From an uncultured Eubacteriales bacterium (lineage in GTDB: Bacteria; Bacillota; Clostridia; Christensenellales; Christensenellaceae), in assembly GCA_948468985.1 (NCBI GenBank), contig CAOKKG010000004.1, positions 1 through 64,000 of the forward strand: a stretch of 64,000 nt of DNA. The letters are read 5' to 3'. Below the pieces are notes generated by a model. It was not told the DNA's origin. It did no database searches and saw nothing but the letters and a program-made list of their open reading frames with translations. A program made the translations under genes and the position numbers. The stretch's first letter is position 1; each line of letters opens with the position of its first letter. Below are positions 34,463 through 43,823 of the stretch, in pieces.

Positions 34463-34924
34463 TTAGAGCGTCTTGCGCAGGATCAGAAAATCCACATCGT
34501 CCCAAGCGGATTCCTCCGGCGCATTGATGACATGAAACCCGAGCGACTCGCGATAAATCTTGAGCGCCTTATAGTTCGAGGGATGCACACAGACCTCCGC
34601 CATACGCAGGTTGCTCTCCTTCAAATCGGCAAACGCGCTTAGCAGCAGCGATTCGCCAATATGCTTGCCCGATTCCTGCGGCTTGACCGCGATCTCGTAC
34701 AAAAAGCACTTGCCGGGATTATTGAAATCCCTGAGGAAGTATGCGCAGCCCAACACCTCATCGTATTCGACCGCAGCATATACCCGGCCGTAGCGAATAA
34801 AGGAATGCACCTCGAAGAAGTTCAGCCCTGTACCCCGCGCCGGATGCACCTCCTGTTCCAATTCCTGGATCTGGTCCAGCATATCGTGATCGCTTTCGCT
34901 GATATGAAAATATTCAATTGCCAT
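34463..34924 (-). CDS. GNAT family N-acetyltransferase
   Basis: The 153-residue protein has a GNAT core: VLGCAYFLRDFNNPGKCFLYEIAVKPQESGKHIGESLLLSAFADLKE contains the acetyl-CoA-binding QxxGxG/A-like turn (QESGKHIG). VCVHPSNYKALKIYRESLGFHV is the typical C-terminal strand. It probably acetylates a small molecule or protein amine; the substrate is unknown. It lies 25 bases upstream of the AIM24 gene. Confidence 0.85.
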   Translation of the reverse strand: MAIEYFHISESDHDMLDQIQELEQEVHPARGTGLNFFEVHSFIRYGRVYAAVEYDEVLGCAYFLRDFNNPGKCFLYEIAVKPQESGKHIGESLLLSAFADLKESNLRMAEVCVHPSNYKALKIYRESLGFHVINAPEESAWDDVDFLILRKTL

Positions 34925-34993
34925 AGTCGTCCATTCCTCTCAATATCGTTTGTTTCTCATTATAGCAAAGCAAAAAGGGCATTGCAATGCCCC

Positions 34994-35935
34994 TTATTTT
35001 CGGTACATGCGCAGATCCTGCCCCGTAAAGCGCAGCACATCGCTCCCCGACACGCCGGCCAGGCGGGAAAAGACGCGCTCGGTATAGCGCTCCGCCAGCT
35101 GCTCAAAGGAGTGGTTGGTGACGGCGAAGGTGTATCCGCCCCGCTCCTGCCGCCGGCAGAGCAATTCAAAGAAGTATTCGCGCGTCACATTCTGCGTCAT
35201 CGGCTCGCTGCCGAGGTCGTCGATCGCCAGCACCTTTGCCTCATAAAACAGCTCTACGCCCGCATCTTCGCCCAGACGGTGCTGATGAAATGCGTCAAAC
35301 AGGCGCCCTGCGCTGATGCAGCAGATGTCTGCCTCCTTTGGCTCGATCTCCTTTAGGAGCGCGTGCAAAAGGAAGCTCTTGCCAAGCCCCGCACGCCCCA
35401 AAAAGAGCAGCTGCCGCTTTGCGTTGCGCGGAAATTCGAGGGCATAGTTCTGCAAGAAGCGAGCGATCGCCCGGGTTCGCGCCCTCTGTTCCTCTTGCCC
35501 GCCAAAGATTGTATCGTCAAATTCCGCAAAGCTGCCATCCAAGCTGTCCACCGCCTGCGCGCCCAACACCTCTTGGTATGCCTGCCGGCGGATGCAGGTG
35601 CACAGGATCCCTCGCACATAGCCGGCCCCGCCGCAGAGCGGGCAGATCACCTGCGGACAATAGGCGGGAATGGCATGTTCCTCCTTATAGGCATCGACCT
35701 GCGCCTGTATGCTCTCTGCCTCCCGGGCGGCCTGCGCCTTGATCGCGTCCTTCTCACCCGGCGCGTGCAGCACGCGCTCCAGCTGCCGGAGGAACAATTC
35801 CTTTTTCTGCGCCTCCAGCGCCGCAAGGGCCGGATGCCGCCGGTACAACTCCGCCTCCCACGCCTCCCGGCGGAGGATTTCCTCATTCTTCCTGCTGTCG
35901 TATCGGTTCAGCAGGTCTGCAATCGTCTTTGCCAC
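34994..35935 (-). CDS. DnaI/DnaC-like helicase loader
   Basis: The 313-residue AAA+ protein has a helical N-terminus, a zinc-binding CPLCGGAGYVRGILCTC motif (about 98-115), Walker A LGRAGLGKSFL, Walker B VLAIDDLGSE and an arginine-finger segment (YTERVFSRL). These features match DnaI, which loads the replicative helicase DnaB/C with DnaD at replication start. The start is GTG after GAGGAGGAG. It follows the DnaD-family gene by 10 bases, so the two helicase-loading genes are coupled. Confidence 0.9.
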   Translation of the reverse strand: MAKTIADLLNRYDSRKNEEILRREAWEAELYRRHPALAALEAQKKELFLRQLERVLHAPGEKDAIKAQAAREAESIQAQVDAYKEEHAIPAYCPQVICPLCGGAGYVRGILCTCIRRQAYQEVLGAQAVDSLDGSFAEFDDTIFGGQEEQRARTRAIARFLQNYALEFPRNAKRQLLFLGRAGLGKSFLLHALLKEIEPKEADICCISAGRLFDAFHQHRLGEDAGVELFYEAKVLAIDDLGSEPMTQNVTREYFFELLCRRQERGGYTFAVTNHSFEQLAERYTERVFSRLAGVSGSDVLRFTGQDLRMYRK

Positions 35936-35945
35936 GCTCTCCTCC

Positions 35946-37382
35946 TCATTCCTTGCCTGGTTCGCGGTATGCCAGCGTCGGATCCGGGATCAACCCCGCC
36001 AATTGCTCTTCGGAATAGCTGCGCTGGTCAATATCGCTGAGGCTCCCCGGCCGCCGGCCGCGGCTCCTAAACGAATCGTTGGCCTGCTGCGCCTCCCGCA
36101 GATTATGCACGCCTGCCTTGCGCCACCGGGCGAGCATTGTGTCCATCGCCCGCAGCGGCGCGGGCGCTCCCACAGCACAGCTCGCCGCAAAGAGGACGAC
36201 TTCCTCCGGAAAGCCGTATTCCCCGGTAAAGCGGTCGTAGAGCGTCAGGTCTCCCTGCATGACGCGCCGCTTGTAGCCCGCCGCCGCCAGCATGCGCCCT
36301 GCCGCCGCGCGGCGCTTCTTTTCCGTCTCTAGATAGGCAGTAATCTGTCCCTCGGTCTTGAGGCCCCGCTGTGCCCAGTCCCGGAGCACCCCGGCCACAT
36401 AGTCCAGCCCCGCCGAGCTCTTGCCGCCCGCCTGCGCGCAGGCTAGCAAAATTTCCTTCTGTCCGAAGCCCATGTCCACAAATTGTAGATACCGGTTGCG
36501 CTGCTCTTGCGAGACCGTGAGCCGCACATAGGAGAGCGCGCGCAGCACCTCCTTGACCTGCTCGTCCAACCGTTCGTTAAGCTCGAAATATTCCTGCACC
36601 TGCGCCGCGGAGAGGCGTCCCTGCTGATACAGGTTCTTCAAGATGCCGTCGAGATACTTGAGCGTCGGGTATTGCGCGTTGGTCGTCGCTGCCATTGCCG
36701 CGCGGATCGCCCCCGCCGAAAAACCCCATTCCTCCGTCCATTTCTGATAGAGCTGGAATTCCTGCTCCGTCGGCATGCGCAGGATGTTGAGCGAGGACAG
36801 CAGCTCGCGCAGTTCGGTAGAGCTCCGGCGGATCGCCTCAATCTTGCGTTGGGCGGCTTCGATGCTGTCGATCCCCTCCTTCGCCCAGTTGCGACCCACC
36901 TTGCGGATATAGGCCATGCTCACCTTGTTGCCGGCGCTGCTGCTTCCGATGCAGTATTCCGCCAGCATGAGCAGCACCTTTTCCGGGAGGCCGTAGACCT
37001 CCAGCAGCTCATAGAACAAGCGGTAGTCGCTGTAGCTGAGCTCCCGGTCGCTGAACAGGGACTGCAGCATGGCGTTGAATCCGGCGTTCGCATAAATCTC
37101 CGGCGCGCCCGCCGCCTCTTCCCGCTGCAGAAGGGCATAGGTCATGCGCCCGCCCGCCTCGGCCGAGAGGGTGCACAGCCCCTGCGCCTGCAACGTCTCC
37201 CATGCCTGCAAAACGGCGCTTTTCGGGATTCCGAGCTCCTGCGCCGCCGCCTCGGGATCGGCCTCGGCGTGCAGCAGCCCGTAGAGATATACGCGCAGCA
37301 CCTCCGCTTCTCCCTCGACCAGCCGCTCTGCCGCCGCGCGCGGGAGGACAAGCATATCAAAATTAGATTTGTCAAAAATCAT
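35946..37382 (-). CDS. DnaD-family replication initiation protein with four DnaD-type repeats
   Basis: The 478-residue protein has an N-terminal winged-helix-like part (1 to about 90) and four copies of the DnaD/DnaB C-terminal module at about 121-175, 209-262, 296-347 and 380-431. Each has a helical pattern with the YxxxIxxxW motif or a variant (YIRKVGRNW, YLDGILKNL, YVAGVLRDW, AMDTMLARW). DnaD usually has one and DnaB of Bacillus two. The module binds DNA and the initiator/helicase complex. The start overlaps the cca stop as ATGA, and the DnaI-like gene follows. The repeats may come from duplication of a two-module unit. Confidence 0.85.
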   Translation of the reverse strand: MIFDKSNFDMLVLPRAAAERLVEGEAEVLRVYLYGLLHAEADPEAAAQELGIPKSAVLQAWETLQAQGLCTLSAEAGGRMTYALLQREEAAGAPEIYANAGFNAMLQSLFSDRELSYSDYRLFYELLEVYGLPEKVLLMLAEYCIGSSSAGNKVSMAYIRKVGRNWAKEGIDSIEAAQRKIEAIRRSSTELRELLSSLNILRMPTEQEFQLYQKWTEEWGFSAGAIRAAMAATTNAQYPTLKYLDGILKNLYQQGRLSAAQVQEYFELNERLDEQVKEVLRALSYVRLTVSQEQRNRYLQFVDMGFGQKEILLACAQAGGKSSAGLDYVAGVLRDWAQRGLKTEGQITAYLETEKKRRAAAGRMLAAAGYKRRVMQGDLTLYDRFTGEYGFPEEVVLFAASCAVGAPAPLRAMDTMLARWRKAGVHNLREAQQANDSFRSRGRRPGSLSDIDQRSYSEEQLAGLIPDPTLAYREPGKE

Positions 37383-38797
37383 CGTGTTCCTCCCTCCGCC
37401 TGCCCCGGCGCAAAGAAGCGGGGCGCCAGCCGCAGCAGGTGTTGCTTTTTGTTTTGCGCTGGGTGCAGTGCACAGAAATCCAACAGTGCGTGCAGCACGC
37501 GCCCGATCTCCGCGCCCCGAAGAGCATAGGCCGCCATGAGGTCACACCCGGTGATGTCCAGGTCGCCCACCTGCATCGGCGCATTTTCCCGCTGCATCGC
37601 GTCGCGGACCGCCCGGAAGCGCTCCGCCGTCGCGACCGGCCGAGATTCCTTGCCGCTGCCCAAAAAGTCCGCCTCGCGCAGCAGGATCAAGCGATCAAAC
37701 GCCGCATAGCCCATGCTCTGGATCTTGCGGCGGATCCTGCTCTCCCTCGCCTGCCCAGTGAGATCGTACATGTGTTCGCGCACGAGGCGCACGACCTGTT
37801 CGGTCGTTTTGCGGTTCACACCCATCTCAGGCAGCCGCCGAGCCGCAATATCCGCGCCGCAAAGATCGTGTCCCCGCATGCACCCCGTCTCCCGCCAAAC
37901 ACAGGGCTTGCCCACATCGTGCAGCAGCGCCGCATAGCGCAGCACCAGGTCGGGCGGCGTCTCTCCCACCGTGTGTGCCGTGTGCAGAAAGACATTGTAT
38001 TTGTGGTATTTACACTGCCCAATTTCCCGGTAACCCGCAAACTCCGGAATCAATTCCCGAAGCACGCCCACGCATTCCAGCAGGATGACCGCCCGCTGCG
38101 CCGCCGGAATGCGCCGGGGGAGGGCATACGCCGTGTCCGAGAGCAGGATCTTCTGCATCTCCGCAGCGATCCTTTCCCTGGAAATCGCGTGGATCTGCCC
38201 CGCGTATTCCCGCGCCGCCCGAAACAGCACAGACTCAATCTGGAAGTCCAGCTGACAGGCGAACCGCACGAGCCGCAGCAGCCGCAGCGCGTCATCCCGG
38301 ATCATCTCCGCCGCACAGGCCCGGGCCGAACGCAGACGGCGGGCCGCGATGTCCGCCAATCCGCGCCCCGTCGGGTCAAGCACCTCGCCGTCCGTCAGGC
38401 GCATATATAGTGCATTGACCGCAAAATCGCGGCGCAGTGCGTCTTCCAACAGCGTCGCCCCGATCTCCACCCGGGCAGGCGTGTGCCCGCCGCCCGCCGC
38501 ATAGCTTTCGCGCCGAAAGGTGGTGTGTTCAATCTTTTCTCCGTCCATCTGCAGCAGCACCGTCCCGAGCCTGGCGTTGACGATGCGCGCTTCGGGAAAT
38601 CCGGCAGCTGCCGCGGCCTGCACCACCTCCTCCGGCAAAAGCGCCGAGGCGATGTCCAAATCTGCCGGCGGCAACCCCAACAGCAGGTTGCGCACATACC
38701 CGCCGACCAGATACCCCTGCGCCCCCTTCGCGGCAAACAGGGCCTGTAATGCTTCCCCGACCCGCCGGTGCGCCGGCGGCAATGTGAGCTTCGCCAT
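37379..38797 (-). CDS. cca: CCA tRNA nucleotidyltransferase
   Basis: The enzyme adds or repairs the 3' CCA of tRNA. The 472-residue protein starts MAKLTLPPAHRRVGEA after AAAAGGAG. The catalytic GGYVRNLLLGLPPADLDIAS (about 33-52) has the GG and DxD motifs, LRRDFAVNAL and the RLLRLVRFA neck follow, and an HD domain (ALLHDVGKP...GHDLCGADIA) lies in the second half. The HD domain is common in Clostridia-type enzymes and may give phosphohydrolase activity. It is the first gene of the cca-dnaD-dnaI operon. Confidence 0.94.
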   Translation of the reverse strand: MAKLTLPPAHRRVGEALQALFAAKGAQGYLVGGYVRNLLLGLPPADLDIASALLPEEVVQAAAAAGFPEARIVNARLGTVLLQMDGEKIEHTTFRRESYAAGGGHTPARVEIGATLLEDALRRDFAVNALYMRLTDGEVLDPTGRGLADIAARRLRSARACAAEMIRDDALRLLRLVRFACQLDFQIESVLFRAAREYAGQIHAISRERIAAEMQKILLSDTAYALPRRIPAAQRAVILLECVGVLRELIPEFAGYREIGQCKYHKYNVFLHTAHTVGETPPDLVLRYAALLHDVGKPCVWRETGCMRGHDLCGADIAARRLPEMGVNRKTTEQVVRLVREHMYDLTGQARESRIRRKIQSMGYAAFDRLILLREADFLGSGKESRPVATAERFRAVRDAMQRENAPMQVGDLDITGCDLMAAYALRGAEIGRVLHALLDFCALHPAQNKKQHLLRLAPRFFAPGQAEGGTR

Positions 38798-38969
38798 GTC
38801 CTTTTCTCCTTTTGCCCTATTATACCATATTTCCCATCCCCTGTTTTGCCGGGTGAGATGTAAATTTTCCGCCATCCCCCGGCAAAGTGAAAATTTCCCT
38901 CGGCATTTGCCGGGGAATATGATAGAATATTCTTGACTTTATATCGCATTTTGCGCATCGAGGTTTTGT

Positions 38970-40097
38970 ATGAAAAGACACCCCTCCATCCGCCGCCGGC
39001 GCAGCGCGGAAGCTGCCGCCGTCCCCAACCAAAAACTCCTGTTTTTGGGGGGAATCCTACTGCTGGCGATTCTGGTTTTCCTATATCTTGTTTTCTTCAC
39101 CAATCTGTTCCGCAAGGACCCCAACCTGACGCGGCTGGACATCACGAACAACACGAGTGTCTATACTGCAGACGGATCGGCACTCTACTATCTCGAGGGC
39201 TCGACCCTGCACCGCATCAATCCGGCCGGGAGCCGCATCTGGGTCTCCAAATACTCCTCCGGCAAGATGGAGCTGCAGGTCGGCGCGCAGATTCTGTGCC
39301 TATATAACGCCGACACCGCGACCGTGCTCGATTCCAACAAGACGCCCCTTTTCAACATTCCCGCTTCGGATTTCAAGATCGACGGGGTGACCTGCGGCAA
39401 GAACACGCTGGCCATGCTGTGCAGTATGGCGGACAGCGACAAGAATTACCTTCGCGTGTTCAGCAACACGGGCACGGAGCTGGACCGCATCGAGATTGCC
39501 GCATCTTCCTTTTTGGACTTCGGCTTTTTCGGGGAATCGGACAACTTCTGGTATATGACGCTGGACACCTCCGGCGCAGAGCCGATCTCGCGCATCACGA
39601 CGACGCTGCCCACACAGCAGAAAATCACCGGACTATATGAGATTTACGGGCAACTGGTAAGTAATGTAAATTTTGTGGGCTCTGACGCCTATGTGAGCAC
39701 GACTTCCTCGCTCATCGCATACGACACTTTTGGCGAGATCTTCTTCGAAAAGATGATCTACGGCAGCCAGCTGGCCGATTCACTGCTCGTCAAAGACACG
39801 CTGTATCAGGCCTATGTCCCGCAAAGCGGGATCGCGAGCGATTCCGCCACGCTCCGCGTGCTCTCCTCGGCCGGGCTGGACACCCTGATCCTGCTACCCT
39901 CGGGTGTGGAACATGTCGCACTTTCGGAAAAATATGTTTACTGCTTCTCCAAAAATGTTATATACTTATATAATTATAATGGAGAATTCCTGCGGTCCAT
40001 CTCGCTCGATTTCGAGATTACTGCGTTTTCCAAGCTCTATAAAAATTTGATTCTGCTCCGGGGTGCGGAGGATTCTTACCTCTTTTCCCTGAGCTGA
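38970..40097 (+). CDS. DUF5711-like membrane-anchored beta-propeller protein
   Basis: The 375-residue protein has a basic N-terminus (MKRHPSIRRRRS), one membrane helix near 22-45 (LLFLGGILLLAILVFLYLVFF) and an outer domain with repeated beta-propeller strands (YLEGSTLHRINPAGSRIWVSKY, LYNADTATVLDSNKTPLFNI, VYCFSKNVIYLYNYNGEFLRSI). It resembles the DUF5711 family of Clostridia, a group without known function. GAGG lies before the ATG. The CvpA-like gene follows 13 bases later, as one operon. Confidence 0.75.
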   Translation: MKRHPSIRRRRSAEAAAVPNQKLLFLGGILLLAILVFLYLVFFTNLFRKDPNLTRLDITNNTSVYTADGSALYYLEGSTLHRINPAGSRIWVSKYSSGKMELQVGAQILCLYNADTATVLDSNKTPLFNIPASDFKIDGVTCGKNTLAMLCSMADSDKNYLRVFSNTGTELDRIEIAASSFLDFGFFGESDNFWYMTLDTSGAEPISRITTTLPTQQKITGLYEIYGQLVSNVNFVGSDAYVSTTSSLIAYDTFGEIFFEKMIYGSQLADSLLVKDTLYQAYVPQSGIASDSATLRVLSSAGLDTLILLPSGVEHVALSEKYVYCFSKNVIYLYNYNGEFLRSISLDFEITAFSKLYKNLILLRGAEDSYLFSLS

Positions 40098-40110
40098 CGG
40101 AGGAACTCGT

Positions 40111-40812
40111 ATGAATATTATGGACATTCTCGTCATGGGGCTGCTGCTCCTCTATTTCCTGAGCGGGATGTATCGCGGATTTTTGCCCTCGCTGTTGAAC
40201 CTCGGCGGGTTCTTCGCCGCGTGGGTGGGATCGCTGCTCGGCTATCGCCTGATTGCCAAGCGGATGCTGGCGTCGGAGTTCATCTCCTCCTTCCAGTTCT
40301 ATGTGGAAGGCGCCGAAAAGGTCAACGATTACGAGGCGGCGCGACTCGCAGTCTCCTCGCTTTCCAAGGCAGATATTTCCTCTATTATGAACAACGCCAA
40401 GCTTCCCTCCTTCTTTAGCCGCGCGATCGAATCCAACCTCAAGCGGCAGGTGTTCGAGGACATGGGTCTGACCACGGTCGGCGAATATTTCAATATGAGC
40501 ATCTTCTGCCTGATCTTGAACATCATTTCCTTCATCTTGCTGTTCTTCCTGCTGAAATGCCTGTTCACATTGCTGACCAATGCCTACTCCTCCTCCACAG
40601 CGCTCCCGCAGCTCAAGCGCTTTGAATACACCTGCGGCGGTGGTGTGGCTCTGCTTCGAGGCTTCTTCACCATGCACATTCTGTTCATGGTCATCCCGAT
40701 CATCATCGCGCTCTTCCCTTCGCAGATTGCAGAGCTATTGAATTCCTCGATCGCTTCCCGCATCTTCTATTCCGGGAGCATCTTGTTGCCATTTATCCCA
40801 GCAGTCATTTGA
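40111..40812 (+). CDS. CvpA-family membrane protein
   Basis: The 233-residue protein begins MNIMDILVMGLLLLYFLSGMYRGFLPSLLNLGGFFAAWVG, matching the N-terminal repeat of CvpA proteins (first helices, then GYR..). Further helices lie near 130-160 and 185-205. CvpA proteins are linked to colicin V production or envelope function; the biochemical role is not established. The start follows GGAGGAACTCGT. Confidence 0.8.
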   Translation: MNIMDILVMGLLLLYFLSGMYRGFLPSLLNLGGFFAAWVGSLLGYRLIAKRMLASEFISSFQFYVEGAEKVNDYEAARLAVSSLSKADISSIMNNAKLPSFFSRAIESNLKRQVFEDMGLTTVGEYFNMSIFCLILNIISFILLFFLLKCLFTLLTNAYSSSTALPQLKRFEYTCGGGVALLRGFFTMHILFMVIPIIIALFPSQIAELLNSSIASRIFYSGSILLPFIPAVI

Positions 40813-40822
40813 CAAATCTGCC

Positions 40823-40847
40823 CGCGCCCCTTCGGGGGCGCTTTTTT
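40823..40847 (+). terminator. Terminator of the DUF5711/CvpA operon
   Basis: GCGCCCC/GGGGCGC hairpin with a T-run. Confidence 0.9.
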
Positions 40848-40852
40848 GCACC

Positions 40853-40879
40853 AAAAAAGGAAGGCCGCGCATGCCTCCC
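40853..40879 (-). terminator. Probable terminator of spo0J
   Basis: On the minus strand GGGAGGC and GCCTTCC pair with one G-U and are followed by six T residues. Confidence 0.7.
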
Positions 40880-40892
40880 TCTCTGTTTCCGT

Positions 40893-41753
40893 TTATTTAT
40901 TGCTGCTATGGCGCAGGTATTCATATAGCGTATACAGCTGCTCTTTTGAGAAATACTCAATCACAATGCGCCCCCGCCGGTCGCTGCCGGTAAAGTGCAC
41001 CTTGGTTTCCAGGATCTCACCGATCTCACGCTCGGCCGCCTCGAATTCCGGGGTCTGCGGCTTCTTCTGCGGCCGCGGGCGCTCAGTGAGCAGCCTCTTT
41101 ACATAGCTCTCCGTTTCCCGCACGGAAAACTGTTTTTCCACGACATAGGCTGCCGCCTTTTCAAGCAGCGTCCTGTCCTTGATCGCGAGCAGCGCACGCG
41201 CATGCCCCGCGGAAAGTTCCGCCGCGACAATCCGTTTTTTCACACTCTCAGGTAGGTTTAACAGCCGCAGGCTGTTTGCTACGGCGCTGCGTGAGCGACC
41301 GAGGATCTCTGCCGCCTCCTCCTGTGTGAGCGAGAACTGCTCCATCAGAGCCGCAATACCCTGCGCTTCTTCCAGTGGGTTCAGGTCCTCCCGTTGAATA
41401 TTCTCGATCATTGAGATCTGCAAGAGCTCCCGATCCGTCACTTCCTTGGTTACGACCGGCACCTGCTTGAGCCCGACCATGCGCGCCGCGCGGTACCGCC
41501 GTTCTCCGGCGATAATAGTATACCGCCCGTTTGCCTCCGGCTTTACCACCAGCGGCTGGATCACCCCGTGCTGCCGGATGGAGTCGGCTAGATCCTGCAT
41601 TTTTTCCTCGTCAAAGTGCTTGCGCGGCTGTTCCTTGTTGATGTCGATCTTTTGAATGTCCACTTCCCGGGCCGGCTGCTTTTCCGCCTCTGCGGAAGCA
41701 TCCTCCATCCCCATGAGCGCGCCCAGTCCCTTGCCCAACGCCTTTTTAGCCAT
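40893..41753 (-). CDS. spo0J: Chromosome partitioning protein ParB/Spo0J
   Basis: ParB loads at parS sites, hydrolyses CTP and recruits SMC. The 286-residue protein starts MAKKALGKGLGALMG, the typical ParA-stimulating N-terminus, after GGAGGGAGAGG. The CTP-binding boxes (QPRKHFDEE, IAGERRYRAARMVGL, ENIQREDLNPLEEA) and the helix-turn-helix (TQEEAAEILGRSRSAVANSLRLL) are intact. The start overlaps the end of soj by 8 bases. Confidence 0.95.
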   Translation of the reverse strand: MAKKALGKGLGALMGMEDASAEAEKQPAREVDIQKIDINKEQPRKHFDEEKMQDLADSIRQHGVIQPLVVKPEANGRYTIIAGERRYRAARMVGLKQVPVVTKEVTDRELLQISMIENIQREDLNPLEEAQGIAALMEQFSLTQEEAAEILGRSRSAVANSLRLLNLPESVKKRIVAAELSAGHARALLAIKDRTLLEKAAAYVVEKQFSVRETESYVKRLLTERPRPQKKPQTPEFEAAEREIGEILETKVHFTGSDRRGRIVIEYFSKEQLYTLYEYLRHSSNK

Positions 41754-42519
41754 CCTCTCCCTCCGTTTCCAAGAACTCTTTTGCCAGATCCATATACGCC
41801 TCTGCGCCCGCGCATTTGGGGTCATAGACCGTGATCGGCTTGCCATGGCTCGGCGCTTCGCCGAGACGCACATTGCGCGGGATCACCGCACGATGCACCT
41901 TTTCGGCAAAGAAGCGTTTGACCTCTTCCACTACCTGGATCGAAAGGTTCGTGCGCCCGTCATACATCGTAAGCACGACGCCTTCGACCTCCAGGTCCTT
42001 GTTGATATGCTTTTTAATGAGGCTGATGGTCTTTACGAGCTGCGAGAGCCCCTCCAGCGCGTAAAATTCGCATTGGATCGGGATCAACACCTGATTTGCC
42101 GCGGCAAAGGCATTGATCGTGATGAGCCCTAGCGACGGCGGCGCGTCGATAAAGATGAAGTCATACTGCCCCATCAGCGGCTGGATCGCCTGCGCCAGGA
42201 TCGTTTCGCGTGAAATGAGTGAAACCATTTCAATCTCCGCCCCCGCGAGGTCGATATTGGAGGGAAGGATGTCCAGGCCCGCCACCTCGGTCCCTCGGAC
42301 GGCTTCCGCTGCGGGCAGATGGTTAATCATCACATCATAGACCGAACTTGTAAGCGCCCGCTTGTCCACCCCAAGGCCGCTCGTCGCATTCCCCTGCGGG
42401 TCCGCGTCGATAAGCAGGGTTCGTCTGCCCATCTGTGCCATACAGGCGGCCAGATTTACGGCGGTCGTCGTCTTGCCCACGCCGCCCTTCTGATTTGCCA
42501 CAACAATCACTCTGCCCAT
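41746..42519 (-). CDS. soj: Chromosome partitioning ATPase ParA/Soj
   Basis: The 257-residue Walker-type ATPase has the deviant Walker A KGGVGKTTT (about 11-19), LIDADPQGNATSGLG and FIDAPPSLG. It works with Spo0J in origin segregation and, in relatives, controls DnaA. There is no N-terminal DNA-binding extension, as in chromosomal Soj. It is upstream of and overlapping spo0J. Confidence 0.95.
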   Translation of the reverse strand: MGRVIVVANQKGGVGKTTTAVNLAACMAQMGRRTLLIDADPQGNATSGLGVDKRALTSSVYDVMINHLPAAEAVRGTEVAGLDILPSNIDLAGAEIEMVSLISRETILAQAIQPLMGQYDFIFIDAPPSLGLITINAFAAANQVLIPIQCEFYALEGLSQLVKTISLIKKHINKDLEVEGVVLTMYDGRTNLSIQVVEEVKRFFAEKVHRAVIPRNVRLGEAPSHGKPITVYDPKCAGAEAYMDLAKEFLETEGEDG

Positions 42520-43795
42520 ATCCTACCTCCAGAAGTTTATTGTAGCAAGGAATCCATGTTTTTTCAACTATCTTGGGTGGATTTCCTCCTTTATATAAGG
42601 GCAAAGAAGGGCAATCGGAGAAATGTCCGGCTAAATACGCCTATGGCATGTAACTTTACGGTTTGCCCTGTAGATTATGCATCTTCTGGCCAGAGCACGG
42701 CGGCGGCACTCTTTCCCTTGCGTTTGGCCGTGAATTATGCATCTCTGGGACGGATGAGACAAAGGTATCCCTTGCTCTTACCCTAAGAAGGCCCGAAAGG
42801 TCCGAGAGCATTTGAGGAGGAAACAGGATTCCGGTGTAGAACGCTTCCTTATAAGAATATTCGAAACATCGGATTATAGGCGAACATAAACGCGGGGTTA
42901 GGACTTGAGATTCTCCCTATCGAAATAGTTGGGAGATCTGATGGTATTGGGGAAAAAGGGAATTGCAGCTTGTGCCATGCCACCCACTCTCTGTAAAAAC
43001 GACAGGAAAAATCGATAGCAGATGGGGACAGAGGTTTCCTTAGAGTCGCTTTCTATGGGGATACAGAGAATTGATAATTTATGGAGATAAAATTCCAGTG
43101 GAGCGCCGCTCCCCGCAGGCAGTTTTGAGCGCGGCCATTTTCTTTTGGGCGTGCATATCGCGCGCGATATGTGGCGTCACGCGAGCTTTTCGCTTTGCGC
43201 TATATTGCGGCAAGGGAAAACCGCCTTGGTGGCAGGCCTTCACGCAGAATTTACACTTTGTGACCCATACTGCAAACAAGTGTATTCGGCGGCAACCTGT
43301 CGCGCAAAATATATCCACTGTGAACCGCATTGCAAAAATCGCCATGGCAGCGCCAGCCGGGAAGAAAAGGCTCACCCCCCAGCTACAAGGATACAATCCT
43401 TGCGCATAGGGCTCTGCGCGGATTGTTCATTCTTCCCTGCGCTACCTATATCCTAACAGTGCACTGTTTCCCGATCCCTCGTTGTTTTTCCTACCTGGTC
43501 TCCTGCGCGTTTTTTTCAATATTTTCTCTATGATGAGACTTTCGATGCTTTAACTTAGCCCGCACCCTTCTTCAAGGATCTCCGCAAAAGCCGGAGCTTT
43601 TCTCTCCCTCTCTTCTTTTCACACCTCAATATCCCTGTTTTTTAGATCCCCCATCCTCGCATTCTCTATCAAATCTCAAGCTCCTCGCTCTCCTCCCAAA
43701 TTCTTTTTTCACCAAACAGCGCCCTTTCAACTTTCCCTCCATCTTTTTGCGCGCCGGAAAACGCGGCTACAGCGGCATTTATCCCCTTCACAAAA
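42520..43795. other. Unexplained 1.3-kb gap between soj and noc
   Basis: No gene can be firmly called. It contains two imperfect direct repeats ending in ATTATGCATCT (42661 and 42722), and an 18-bp perfect palindrome CATATCGCGCGCGATATG at 43154-43171. Two copies of a 36-base sequence lie exactly 60 bases apart (43243 and 43303, 25 of 36 identical). A pyrimidine-rich tract covers about 43560-43750. On the minus strand 43396-43079 is open for 105 codons and the 60-base repeat stays in frame as a 20-residue repeat with FCxxxC, but no ribosome binding site supports it. It may be a decayed gene or a dispersed non-coding element. Confidence 0.5.
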
Positions 43796-43823
43796 ACAAA
43801 AGCGCCTGTGCAGGCGCTTTTGT
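43796..43823. terminator. Bidirectional terminator downstream of noc
   Basis: A perfect 28-base palindrome-like hairpin with arms ACAAAAGCGCCTG and CAGGCGCTTTTGT and a two-base centre. It touches the parS-like site. Confidence 0.85.

Noticed and set aside
42661-42749. CRISPR-like repeats with 61-base period
   Set aside because: The two copies are only partly similar, have no hairpin like the I-E repeats near cas3 and there are no further units.
43079-43396. 105-codon minus-strand frame as a firm gene
   Set aside because: The in-frame repeat is interesting but there is no start signal, and plus-strand frames overlap; kept only as a finding.
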